Shown in pieces: positions 6,236 through 14,069 of a DNA stretch of 14,934 nucleotides (within the stretch, counting starts at the first letter, position 1; every line of letters begins with the position of its first letter). The notes below the pieces were generated by a model that was not told the origin of the DNA, searched no databases, and saw nothing but the letters and a program-made list of their open reading frames with translations. The position numbers and the translations under genes are program-made. The stretch is from DATBGO01 sp050011895. GTDB lineage: Bacteria; Actinomycetota; Actinomycetes; Streptosporangiales; Streptosporangiaceae. Where the stretch lies: assembly GCA_050011895.1 (NCBI GenBank), contig JBEKIF010000079.1, forward strand, positions 1 through 14,934, written 5' to 3'.

Positions 6236-6670
6236 TAGACCCGCGGGCCGCGCTTGCGAGCCCTGGCGGCAGCCGTGGCGCCTATCCTGGCCTGTTCCAG
6301 CAGGTCGAGTATCAGTCCCCGCGGTCGCCCGCCGGCCGGAGCGCACCCGGCGAGGGACGTGACGGCGTCGGTCCGCAAAGCCCGGTTGAGTCGTGGCCGT
6401 CGGGCCTGGAGGACCGGATGCCCAACCGTTAACGGCCCGTTAGCATTTCCTGGCACGATGCGCGTTTCAGCTGCGTCATGCTGGTAGGAGAGATGGGCTT
6501 GTCCTTCCTGAAGGAGTAGGTCGTGGCTGTTCGCCGCCGTCATCCTGGGCGGGCTCGGTCCCGCCGTGCGGGTGCAGTGGCGGATCCGCGCGCTGCCGCC
6601 GGCCGAAGGACGGCTCGGGCGTGATCATGCTCAGCCGGCCACCCCTGCTGAAGGCCCGCGGTGCGGGTCG
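6236..6670. other. Apparently non-coding stretch of about 435 bp
   Basis: Frames exist on both strands, but none has a good ribosome binding site, recognisable motifs or consistent third-position GC. Small palindromes occur: CCGTTAACGG at 6426-6435, TCCTTC-CT-GAAGGA at 6502-6515 and GGCGGG/CCCGCC at 6548-6565. A frame open from 6512 reads WLFAAVILGGLGP and joins the transporter frame, so a longer transporter N-terminus or gene debris cannot be excluded. The promoter of the transporter gene should lie here, but no clear boxes were seen. Confidence 0.5.
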
Positions 6671-7645
6671 ATGAACATCGCGATCGGCCTCATTGCCGCC
6701 ATGCTCATCGGGGTCGGCCTCGTGCTCCAGCAGCATGCCGCCGAGCAGGCGCCGAACTCCTATTTCCTGCGCCTGCGGCTGATCGCCGAGCTACTGCGGC
6801 AGCGCCGCTGGCTGGCTGGGATCGCCATCATGGTGGCGGGACAGATCCTTTCGGCCTGGACGATCGGCCACCTTTCGCTGTCGGTCGCTGAGCCCCTGCT
6901 CGCCACGGAATTGATCTTTGCGCTGATTGTGGCGGTGCCGCTCAGCGGCGAGCGCCCGCGGAAGTCCGAGCTGATCGGTGCGGTCCTGCTCAGCGCGGGC
7001 GTCGCCGCGTTGTCGGTCTCGCGGTCGATCAATACTCAGGGACTGCGGTTCGGCTCCGGCACCTACTGGCCGGCCGCAGCAGCGATCGGCGCTATCGCCC
7101 TCTGCCTGGTCCGCGCAGGATGGCATCGCGAAGGCCATCATCGCGCCCTTCTGACCGGCATCGCGAGCGGCCTGATATTCGGGATTTCGGATGCGCTGAC
7201 CCGCCAGACCGTGCAAACCATCAGCAGGCACTCGCTCGTAGCGGCGCTGACCAGCTGGCCGGCCTATTGCCTCCTGGCCACGAGCCTGGTCGCCCTGTGG
7301 CTGATGGAGAGCTCCTTCAACGCGGCGCCGCTGCATGCGTCACTCCCGGCCATCACCGCCGCGGAGCCCGTCGCCGGGATCTTGCTGGGCGTCGTGGTCT
7401 TCGGCGACGTCATCCACGTCTCGCCCGGGCTGATCGCGCTGCAGGCCGTGGGGCTCGTGACGCTGATCAGCGGAGTGATCCTGGTAGCCCGGGCCCCGGC
7501 GCTGAGCAGCCTCAGGCCCAGCCGCCTGGTGCAAAGCCTGCCGGCCCGCGCCAAGCCAGGGGCGATCTCCGGGTCCGCGCCGGCCCCGACGCCATCCCCT
7601 GCGCCGACCCCCGCGCCCGCCACCTCGGACGGGGACCAGGCCTAA
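6671..7645 (+). CDS. DMT-superfamily (EamA/NIPA-like) membrane transporter
   Basis: The product has 324 residues and about nine hydrophobic segments in two similar halves. The N-terminal IGVGLVLQQHAAEQAP stretch and the AEPLLATELIFALIVAVPL and AAEPVAGILLGVVVFGD helices mark the drug/metabolite transporter superfamily. A Pro/Ala-rich cytoplasmic tail of about 40 residues follows the last segment. It should move a small metabolite or ion across the cytoplasmic membrane, but the substrate is unknown. The ATG at 6671 was chosen because the first membrane helix begins there. A GTG at 6566 in the same frame would add 35 hydrophilic residues without a better ribosome site. A regulator gene follows about 100 bp downstream on the same strand. 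Confidence 0.85.
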   Translation: MNIAIGLIAAMLIGVGLVLQQHAAEQAPNSYFLRLRLIAELLRQRRWLAGIAIMVAGQILSAWTIGHLSLSVAEPLLATELIFALIVAVPLSGERPRKSELIGAVLLSAGVAALSVSRSINTQGLRFGSGTYWPAAAAIGAIALCLVRAGWHREGHHRALLTGIASGLIFGISDALTRQTVQTISRHSLVAALTSWPAYCLLATSLVALWLMESSFNAAPLHASLPAITAAEPVAGILLGVVVFGDVIHVSPGLIALQAVGLVTLISGVILVARAPALSSLRPSRLVQSLPARAKPGAISGSAPAPTPSPAPTPAPATSDGDQA

Positions 7646-7651
7646 CCGCGC

Positions 7652-7678
7652 GCAGTTGCGCAGTGCAAGTCCAACTGC
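7652..7678. promoter_or_regulatory. Nested inverted repeats upstream of the XRE regulator gene
   Basis: GCAGTTG (7652-7658) and CAACTGC (7672-7678) are inverted around 13 nt. Inside them is TTGC-GCAGT-GCAA (7656-7668). The block lies in the 100-bp gap before a helix-turn-helix gene, so autoregulation is plausible. It could instead be a weak hairpin after the transporter gene. Confidence 0.4.
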
Positions 7679-7745
7679 AATTCTCGTTTCGCACGATGAA
7701 TGCAGCCTCGATCGGGACCGGTACAGCCATTAGCGGGTGAAGGCG

Positions 7746-8744
7746 ATGGACCAGCAGCTGGCATTAGGGTGGGCGATCGCCAAGCAGCGCCGCCGTCGGG
7801 GCCTGTCCCAGGCGGAACTGGCCCGGCTGCTCGACCAGCCGCCGTCCTGGGTATCGCAGGTCGAGCGGGGCCTCATCCAGGTCGACGCAATGTCCCTGCT
7901 GGAAGCGGTCGCCAGCGCGCTGGGCACGCCGCTGCCCCCGCACCCGGCCGGCCCGCGCAGCGGGCCCGTTGCCAGCACGGCGAGTGCCCAGGCGCTGCGT
8001 TACGTGGCATCGGGAGAATGCCAGCGGCGCGCCGGCCCGGCCCGCTGGCCAGCGCCAGCTGCGAGGCTGCGGGCGAAAGCCGATGAGGCGTGGGCACTGG
8101 CCAGCGCCCGGCATTATGGTGAGCTGGCCGAGCTGCTGAATGATCTGCTGCCGGATCTCCAATCCGCCCTGGGCGCCGCGCATGATCACCGCGACCGAGC
8201 GGTGCTGCATGAGGTGATGGCCGCCAGCTACCAGGCATGCGCGGCGGCCCTGGCCAAGACCGGCGAATATGAGAGCGCCAAAGGCGCCGCCAGCCGGGCC
8301 CTGACAGCCGCGCAGCGGGCGGGAGACCTGCTGCTGGCAGCGGCGAGCGCCTACCTGCTTGCTCGGATCCTCCTGGAAGCGGGCCGCTATGCCCAGGCAG
8401 AGGAGACGGCACGCAAGGCCACCGCCGTCCTGACGCGGCCGGCCGCTGACGGCAGGGCCGAAGCCATCTCGCTGCTGGGGGCGCTTGCCCTGCTGCGGGC
8501 CCTGACCGCCGCCCGCAACGGCGACCCGCCAGCCGCCGAGGCGCAGCTCAGCGTCGCGCGGGAAATGGCCAGGAAACTCGGGGATCCGAGCAACGCCCGA
8601 GGTGCGGGCCTGAGCCCCGACCACATCGCGCTGTACGAGGCCGCAGTGAGCATCCAGGCCGGCTTGGGCATCCCGGCCGGCCAGGCCAGCCAAGCTGCAC
8701 CGACGCCCGCTCCGGCGGCCATCAGCTTGCCGCCGTCCTGGTAA
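7746..8744 (+). CDS. XRE-family helix-turn-helix regulator with TPR-like repeats, C-terminus apparently cut short
   Basis: The product has 332 residues. A helix-turn-helix domain covers about residues 8-63 (RRRGLSQAELARLL, then PPSWVSQVERG). Residues about 100-300 are Ala/Leu-rich helical pairs like tetratricopeptide repeats, including KTGEYESAKGAASRAL and EAGRYAQAEETARKA. The family is a large actinomycete group of cytoplasmic DNA-binding regulators, usually near 400 residues. Those proteins continue past the HIALYEA motif with further helices ending in a conserved HPLVRELV-type stretch. Here that part is replaced by a Gly/Ala/Pro-rich tail ending LPPSW. I infer loss or divergence of the last repeats. 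The start is ATG 7746, with GTG 7737 as an alternative, and neither has ideal ribosome spacing. Confidence 0.82.
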   Translation: MDQQLALGWAIAKQRRRRGLSQAELARLLDQPPSWVSQVERGLIQVDAMSLLEAVASALGTPLPPHPAGPRSGPVASTASAQALRYVASGECQRRAGPARWPAPAARLRAKADEAWALASARHYGELAELLNDLLPDLQSALGAAHDHRDRAVLHEVMAASYQACAAALAKTGEYESAKGAASRALTAAQRAGDLLLAAASAYLLARILLEAGRYAQAEETARKATAVLTRPAADGRAEAISLLGALALLRALTAARNGDPPAAEAQLSVAREMARKLGDPSNARGAGLSPDHIALYEAAVSIQAGLGIPAGQASQAAPTPAPAAISLPPSW

Positions 8745-8772
8745 CCGAGCGCAGCATCGCAAGCCCCCATTT

Positions 8773-8811
8773 GGCGGCTGACTTGTCAGGGAGCTCGGGG
8801 CGCTAGCCGCC
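8773..8811. terminator. Hairpin between convergent regulator and WhiB genes
   Basis: GGCGGCT (8773-8779) and AGCCGCC (8805-8811) are complementary around 25 nt. A small CTGAC-tt-GTCAG hairpin sits at 8778-8789. It lies in the 94-bp gap between two converging genes, as expected for a bidirectional terminator. The long loop makes this tentative. Confidence 0.35.
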
Positions 8812-8838
8812 GCCACCGGCCCTTTCATCCTCGCGCCG

Positions 8839-9117
8839 CTAGGCAGCGGACGTCTTCCGCACGCGCTCGCGCTCGCGCTCGCGTATGAGCTGCCGCTCTT
8901 CCTCACTGGTACCGCCCCAGATGCCGTGCACCTGGCGGGAGGCCAGGGCGTACGACAAGCACTCCGGCCGAACCCGGCAGCGGCCGCACACGGCCTTAGC
9001 CTGGGCCACCTGATGCAGTCCCGAGCCCAGCGAGGAGATCGGGAAGAATATCTCCGGATCCTCGGACCGGCATGCAGCGAGCGGCCACCAGTCGGAGCGG
9101 GCGTCAGTTGCCTGCAT
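8839..9117 (-). CDS. WhiB-family iron-sulfur transcriptional regulator
   Basis: The product has 92 residues and is complete. Four Cys at 16, 44, 47 and 53 in the pattern C-x27-C-x2-C-x5-C bind the [4Fe-4S] cluster. The family turn motif GIWGG is at 65-69, followed by TSEEER and a strongly basic/acidic tail (RERERERVRK) suited to DNA contact. WhiB-like proteins bind the principal sigma factor and control development, stress or antibiotic resistance, with the cluster sensing redox or NO. Which paralogue this is cannot be settled. The ATG at 9117 has GTGAGGTG upstream. The 274 bp before it, up to the stop of the next gene, hold no gene and should contain its promoter. No clear -10/-35 pair stood out. 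Confidence 0.95.
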   Translation of the reverse strand: MQATDARSDWWPLAACRSEDPEIFFPISSLGSGLHQVAQAKAVCGRCRVRPECLSYALASRQVHGIWGGTSEEERQLIRERERERVRKTSAA

Positions 9118-9391
9118 TGAAACACCTCACCATGGGCTGCGACAACAGCGGCTCAGCTTCGTAACAGCCGCATACGTCCTATGGCCGCTGCCCCGGTGCG
9201 GGCCGGGTTACACGTGCCGAGGCGGGATTATCGTGAGCCGGTGCGTCATCTGGGCGCCGGCGTCCTGCCGCTCCGGATGGCTCTCCCCGCGGTCGGTATA
9301 CCCAGGGCGCGCACAACATCACCGACTGTGGTGGACGCTGGCCGATGTGACCAGGGCGCCGATACGCAGGCCACGAGGTCGCACGCTGCCG

Positions 9392-10336
9392 CTACGGTGC
9401 CGGGATCGCCCAGCGGATAGCGAACCGGTCGAGTATATAGCCCAGCGCATTAACCGTTGGCTGAATGAAGTTGTCTCTAATCGTCTGTGCTGCTTCGGTC
9501 TCTGCGGCTGTTATGAGCGGGCGGGTAACCTGCGGGATGTGCTGAGACTTATAAAAGGCGATGTCCTGTGCCTCGGAATAGAGCACGGCGTCCGAAAACT
9601 GAGGCCGCAGCACTACACCGCAGCCAAATCCGGGGTACGTCCAGCTATGCTGGGTGTCTATCGGCTTCGAGGGGATGTTGTCGATTGTGACGTCGTGAAC
9701 AGAATCCGGGAGCTGCGGTCGCGGGAGTACCATCATCACCGTCACGTGACCAGGCCTGCCGCCGCCGGGCCGGTTAAGGACCTGCAAGCGGAAGTGACCT
9801 GAAGACGGCGCCCACCAGGCAGCGCCTGGATTGAGGTCCACGGTGGCGGACGCATGGCCGACTGCGTAGAAGGTACTGGCGTACCAGCACGGCCAGGGGC
9901 CAATGCTCTTAGCGACCTTATGCGTAAAGAAGAAAGTGAAGCTCGCCTCGCCGAGGGCTGGCTTGGCGATTCCCTCAATCTTCTGCAGCACCCAAGGGCC
10001 CAGCTCGGCGTTGGTGGTGGTGGATGCGCTGATCGTTTGCCACGGCCAGGCGAACCTGATACTCGGAAGATGGATGTTGAGGCCCGCAAGGTGCAGCGCG
10101 GCCGAAAGCGCGATCAATACCACGGACGCAATCGCCCTGCGGAATATTAGTCCCGCTGCGACCATTGCCGTAGCCCTCTTGACCCAGGGCGATATCCGCG
10201 AGCGCGGGCTTGAATCCGGCGGCATTCCTGGTTCGGCCCCGTCGTGCGAAACGTCAGTCCGGTACCGGCCTGCTTCGCGTTGCAACGGCCTATCCACGGT
10301 GCGCACGCCCAACATGAAGAGCAAGAAACGAACCAC
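9392..10336 (-). CDS. Single-pass membrane protein with DUF4230-like outer domain
   Basis: The product has 314 residues. After about 60 hydrophilic residues comes one hydrophobic segment, about 64-86 (AIASVVLIALSAALHLAGL). The remainder is probably outside the membrane. The order of motifs resembles DUF4230 proteins: a VGHASATVDL strand, a VTVMMVLPRPQL strand, a helix AQDIAFYKSQH, then AETEAAQTIRDNF and a closing ALGY strand. That family has no known function. The assignment is from pattern memory and unverified. GTG 10336 was chosen for its AAAGGTGG site. The TTG at 10354 lacks one. It lies 36 nt after the large hydrolase gene and is probably the last gene of the three-gene unit. Codon use looks less GC-biased than in the ABC operon. 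Confidence 0.7.
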   Translation of the reverse strand: MVRFLLFMLGVRTVDRPLQREAGRYRTDVSHDGAEPGMPPDSSPRSRISPWVKRATAMVAAGLIFRRAIASVVLIALSAALHLAGLNIHLPSIRFAWPWQTISASTTTNAELGPWVLQKIEGIAKPALGEASFTFFFTHKVAKSIGPWPCWYASTFYAVGHASATVDLNPGAAWWAPSSGHFRLQVLNRPGGGRPGHVTVMMVLPRPQLPDSVHDVTIDNIPSKPIDTQHSWTYPGFGCGVVLRPQFSDAVLYSEAQDIAFYKSQHIPQVTRPLITAAETEAAQTIRDNFIQPTVNALGYILDRFAIRWAIPAP

Positions 10337-10341
10337 GCAGT

Positions 10342-10349
10342 CCACCTTT
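10342..10349 (-). promoter_or_regulatory. Ribosome binding site deciding a GTG start at 10336
   Basis: The minus strand reads AAAGGTGG, with AAGG ending 8 nt before the GTG. It lies inside the longer reading from TTG 10354, which has no upstream site of its own. Confidence 0.6.
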
Positions 10350-10372
10350 TTCAATGCTTTGGCACACGGGGG

Positions 10373-12619
10373 CTAGACTGTGGCCGGGTAGTTGAGGCCC
10401 AGTACGATAGGGACCGCCCCGAAGGGCATATGGAATCGACCACCTGGCTTATCCGGCGCATTCAGCTCAGCTATGTTAGGCCAGCGCATGCTAACGTGCC
10501 GGACAGTCAGGCCTTCGACGGAATACGGGAATTCCATGGCGGATGTGCGGTGCAGTTTCAGCAGCCCGCCCCAACGGAAAGCCGCGAAGACGTTGGCCAG
10601 CTCGCGAACGGAGAGATCCGTCTCGCCGGTCGGGTCGATACGGTAAACCGCCTGGGCCAGCTTGGCCAGGTCCTCAGCGCACCGTTCCAGCGCCGCTGAT
10701 TTCGTGCGGTAAACCGAACCATCGGGATTTACGGTGCCTAGCTTCTCGCCGTGAACCGGTGAGTAACGTGGCTGAGCCTCGCACTGCATCCAGTCGCAGG
10801 CAGCCAGCAGCTCCCAGCGGATACCGCTGTGGCTGGCAACATCGCGGTAGAGAGGCTCCGCGCGAATGAGCGGAACCCTGGCTGTCGACAGGAAGTCGTT
10901 CCTGACGGACAGGGGAATGTGCTGCTCATACCGGCTGGCAACGGTGCGGGGCAGGGCAGCAGCAGCACGTGGCAGTCCAGGGATGGCTGCTCCGCCCGGC
11001 GCCGCGGCATGGGGCGCCCCGGATGTCGCGACAGCGTCGTAGCGGTACAAGTCATACTGCCGCATGAGACTGATGAGCTTCGCGCCGTAGTCTGGATCCG
11101 TCGCATAGACACCCGTCAGCGCGGCCGCGAACGCATCGGGATCCTTGCGGTCAGCCATGGACTGCCGGTAGTACCCGCTTGTCGCGAGGAGCCTGCCATG
11201 ATCGTCGATGCTCTCGGCGAAGGTATGGTAAACGCGGAATGACGCCGTGCGCGTCACGGGCTGGCCATTTTCGTACTCCTGCGTCAGCTGCGAATCGCTG
11301 CCAGCGGGTCCGGTGCCCTTGATTCCGAAAAGGTTGTGATCGTTGGTGGCAAGCTTGCTCTGGCCCCAGCCAGACTCGTCGATGGCCTGCGCTATTGTCA
11401 CCGATGCGGGGACACCGTACCTGCGTTGGGAAGCAACCGCACCGGGCGCGACCGCGCCGATGAACGCCTGATGATCGTCCGTCTCAGGCGCAGGCGCAGG
11501 CGCCAGAGCAGGTGACGGATGATGCCTGCGGTATGGAGTTGCCGAGGGCGTTTTCGACCGGGCGGAGAGCTCGTGCGCGGCTATGGACAAGCCAGGGATG
11601 GCTGCCCCGCCTCGCGGCGCGGCCCTAGGCGTAACGGCTGCCCCCGGGGGGCCTGCCCCTGGCACCGCTGCGCTGACCGTCTTGCGAGGGCTAGCCTGCT
11701 GCGCAGGCCGGCTGCCGCCGTGCGTAGGTGGCCGCGCGGCTACCCGCTTGGCCGAGCCGGCGGCCGGCGCACCGGGAATCTCCGCCAGACCCGGGGTCGC
11801 CCGGTCTCGCCGGCGGTGACCGGCTGAGACGTGCACAGCCGCTATCGGAAGACCACTGCTGTCCGCGACGTGCTGTGCGTCCGGGCTACCGCCTGTCCTG
11901 GCCGCGGTGCCGGGAAGCTCACCGTTGTTGACGAATCCGACCACGCCCTGGGCCGCAAGCGGATCAGGAAATTCATGAGCATTGACCGAAAAATTCGGCA
12001 GGGAATCACCACCGATGGTGTGCAAGACTCCGCCGGCATATTTCGTGACCACCTCCACGTGACCATCAAAAAGGACCCAGTCGCCTGGTAGCGGTTCGTA
12101 GCCGTCGCCCAGCGGGTGCCAGCGATCGTGCGCCTGCGCATCTTGGCGGACCGAGATAATGCCGAGCGACGCCGGATTCGGGTCAACGCGGACATCGGCC
12201 CAGCTATGGAGCGGCCACGGGTAGCTGCTGCCCCCCGTCACCCAGCTGTGCTGGCCAACTACCTGGGCAGCCAACTCCAGTGTCAAACTGGCAAAAGCTG
12301 CGCACGATTCGCCGTGGTCGACACCATCTATACTGTCGTGTTGCCAGATCATTGCCTCGATCTCGCCCGGCGTCCTCTCCTCGGCCAGCCGGAGGTAGTA
12401 ATTGGCAACATTGACTATGGCTGAGCGCAGCGTTGCGTCACCCGCGGGTGCAGGCCGCGCCGATTGCTCAAGGGCCATCAAGCGAATCGGCATGCCAGTT
12501 GGCGACGCTAGCTCAGCTGCCGATCCCGGGACAAAAGAGAAACCTGTCACCACTCCGCCCGCGCTGAGGCTCACGAGCGCGGTCATCTGCTGCCACCGGG
12601 GCTTGCCAGCGGAATGCAT
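10373..12619 (-). CDS. Multi-domain exported peptidoglycan hydrolase (CHAP/NlpC-like + GH73 glucosaminidase + lysozyme-like)
   Basis: The product has 748 residues. A hydrophobic stretch at about 12-35 looks like a signal peptide or anchor. Residues about 62-232 form a CHAP/NlpC-like domain with candidate nucleophile Cys106 (GESCAAF) and His187 (DGHVEVV). A Pro/Ala/Arg linker runs from 235 to 380. Residues 382-528 are a FlgJ-type GH73 glucosaminidase with catalytic Glu415 (IDESGWG), then LFGIKG and the YHTFAES and YGAKLISLM motifs. A second linker (530-565) leads to a C-terminal domain (570-748) beginning GIRWELLAACDWMQCE, which looks like a diverged lysozyme or transglycosylase. The protein should cut both peptide and glycan bonds of the cell wall. 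The ATG has AGGAGAG about 10 nt upstream. The gene lies between two genes for membrane-anchored proteins. The third domain's activity and the family of the first are inferred. Confidence 0.85.
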   Translation of the reverse strand: MHSAGKPRWQQMTALVSLSAGGVVTGFSFVPGSAAELASPTGMPIRLMALEQSARPAPAGDATLRSAIVNVANYYLRLAEERTPGEIEAMIWQHDSIDGVDHGESCAAFASLTLELAAQVVGQHSWVTGGSSYPWPLHSWADVRVDPNPASLGIISVRQDAQAHDRWHPLGDGYEPLPGDWVLFDGHVEVVTKYAGGVLHTIGGDSLPNFSVNAHEFPDPLAAQGVVGFVNNGELPGTAARTGGSPDAQHVADSSGLPIAAVHVSAGHRRRDRATPGLAEIPGAPAAGSAKRVAARPPTHGGSRPAQQASPRKTVSAAVPGAGPPGAAVTPRAAPRGGAAIPGLSIAAHELSARSKTPSATPYRRHHPSPALAPAPAPETDDHQAFIGAVAPGAVASQRRYGVPASVTIAQAIDESGWGQSKLATNDHNLFGIKGTGPAGSDSQLTQEYENGQPVTRTASFRVYHTFAESIDDHGRLLATSGYYRQSMADRKDPDAFAAALTGVYATDPDYGAKLISLMRQYDLYRYDAVATSGAPHAAAPGGAAIPGLPRAAAALPRTVASRYEQHIPLSVRNDFLSTARVPLIRAEPLYRDVASHSGIRWELLAACDWMQCEAQPRYSPVHGEKLGTVNPDGSVYRTKSAALERCAEDLAKLAQAVYRIDPTGETDLSVRELANVFAAFRWGGLLKLHRTSAMEFPYSVEGLTVRHVSMRWPNIAELNAPDKPGGRFHMPFGAVPIVLGLNYPATV

Positions 12620-12687
12620 GAGCTCACTCTCTCCTAAAATGCACTATGGACTTTGTTACCAGGGCCGATTTGCAGATTGCGTTGAGA

Positions 12688-13641
12688 TTATGCCGATAGT
12701 TTCGGTGTCAGCAGCTGCGTGAGGATGGCCTGGACCCGTGGGTCACCGGGGTTGCTCGCGTTCTCAAACAGCACGGCTGCGTCCTGCGCGGCCAGCGGAG
12801 CCGCGCCGACAAGCCACTTCTGGTAGACATCGGCCACCAGCGCAGCCTGCCCGGCCGGACTGCTCACGGGCCTGGCGCACAGGCTCGGGAAGCCCGCCCG
12901 GGAAAGCAGCGCTGCTGATCCCGTGTACCTCACACAGTTCGCGGCGTAGCCCTCGAGCCCGGGCTGGACAACCGGGCGGCCGTCAGCACTGGTCACGGTG
13001 GCGCCGCCGATAATGTTGTTGATAGCCCGCGCCGCCACCTCGAGGCTGTCGACCGGATCAGCTGGGCTGTACGGATGATGGAGATTCAAGGACCAGGCGA
13101 CCACGCCGCCTTGCGCTGGCGTAATCGGTTCCAGGCCCAGCCGGCCAGTCTTGGCATCTGCGAAGTCCGGGTCGTCGGTGCTCGTCATCAGCGCGAATGC
13201 CCACAGGATCTGACGCGTCGCCGTCGCGCAGGCGAAGTTGACCTGCCCGGGCTCGGATTTTACGTCGGGATTCTGGCAAGCACTGGCGGCTTCAGCCTGC
13301 ACCGTTGCCACGCTAGGCGGCCACGAGGCCCCGCCACCGGCCAGGATCAGCACCAGGATGCTGGCCAGCAGCGCGACGACAGCCGTACCTATCGCTATCT
13401 TGCGTCCGCGCGAGAAACGCCGGTGATAGGCGCTTCGCCGGCCATGGTTGACGAGTACCTTGGTGCGCTCGTCAGGCGACGGTAGCTGGCCGCCGGCCGG
13501 CCTGCCTGCGGACTGCGCAAGCTCACGTTCAAGCGACCTGCGCGCATCAGAAAGCTCGCGTTCGAGTTCCGTAGTCCGGTGCCTCAGGTCAGCGAGCCGA
13601 TGGTCCTGGGGGCCGATATTGTGTTCGAAGTACGTTCTCAC
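12688..13641 (-). CDS. Single-pass membrane protein with degenerate lytic-transglycosylase-like domain
   Basis: The product has 317 residues from a GTG start. Residues about 15-43 form a heptad-like coiled coil (HRTTELERELSDARRSLERE). A basic stretch precedes one membrane helix at about 81-101, and residues 105-317 should lie outside. This outer part has four Cys (122, 138, 226, 245), enough for two disulfides. Its layout mimics soluble lytic transglycosylases: ILWAFALMTSTDDPDF, then GLEPITPAQGG, then SLEVAARAINNII, then GYAANCVRY. In true enzymes the first motif carries a catalytic Glu in an ES pair. Here the pair reads TS (Thr153-Ser154). I infer an inactive wall-binding or scaffold protein. 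It is the first gene of the three-gene unit, 68 bp before the multi-domain hydrolase. Confidence 0.72.
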   Translation of the reverse strand: MRTYFEHNIGPQDHRLADLRHRTTELERELSDARRSLERELAQSAGRPAGGQLPSPDERTKVLVNHGRRSAYHRRFSRGRKIAIGTAVVALLASILVLILAGGGASWPPSVATVQAEAASACQNPDVKSEPGQVNFACATATRQILWAFALMTSTDDPDFADAKTGRLGLEPITPAQGGVVAWSLNLHHPYSPADPVDSLEVAARAINNIIGGATVTSADGRPVVQPGLEGYAANCVRYTGSAALLSRAGFPSLCARPVSSPAGQAALVADVYQKWLVGAAPLAAQDAAVLFENASNPGDPRVQAILTQLLTPKLSA

Positions 13642-13644
13642 TTT

Positions 13645-13652
13645 CTCACCTC
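13645..13652 (-). promoter_or_regulatory. Ribosome binding site deciding a GTG start at 13641
   Basis: The minus strand reads GAGGTGAG, with GAGG ending 7 nt before the GTG. It supports the 317-residue product over the 333-residue reading from 13689. Confidence 0.65.
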
Positions 13653-14029
13653 TGCGTGCGGCCTGTATCTGGCATATCCCGCTGGTCATTACCGGTAGGA
13701 AGGCTGGCTGGGAAGCAAGTGATCGATTGCCAGCTGCAAAGGAGCCTGCGGGCGGCAGCCGATATAGCCAGGCACCATGGCCTAGCCGTCAGTTACCCCC
13801 TGCGCCAGGCCCGGCGCCCGGTGAGCGGTCGTTGCCGCCCATTCCCGAAATGATCTTCAGGGACCGGCCCTCGCCTTACGGTCACCGTGTCCGCGCCAAC
13901 GGCTGGCGGCGGCCGGGGCTCGCGTCGTCCGGAGCGGCGGCAGGCACCCGGCGGCCGGGACAGGTGCATCCGGAGGGGAGCACCTGACCGCGACCGGGTA
14001 GCGCGGGTGACGGGAGACATGCCGGTAAT

Positions 14030-14045
14030 TAGAACATACGTACGA
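14030..14045. promoter_or_regulatory. LexA/SOS-box-like palindrome 1
   Basis: TAGAAC-ATAC-GTACGA matches 10 of 12 fixed positions of the actinobacterial LexA consensus TCGAAC-N4-GTTCGA. It lies in an AT-rich pocket of a gene-poor stretch. A LexA role is inference from the motif alone. Confidence 0.4.
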
Positions 14046-14069
14046 GCATGATGTGAAGAGTGATGCCAT

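Noticed and set aside
6235..6543. Minus-strand 102-codon frame in the gap before the transporter
   Set aside because: It has mixed third-position composition, a poor start context and no recognisable motif.
7764..9125. Minus-strand frame of 453 codons over the XRE and WhiB genes
   Set aside because: It is antisense to the XRE/TPR gene and out of frame with WhiB. Its composition is Arg/Gly/Pro-rich, as in mirror frames.
9233..9802. Plus-strand frame over the end of the DUF4230-like gene
   Set aside because: It overlaps a better-supported minus-strand gene and has no motifs or ribosome site.
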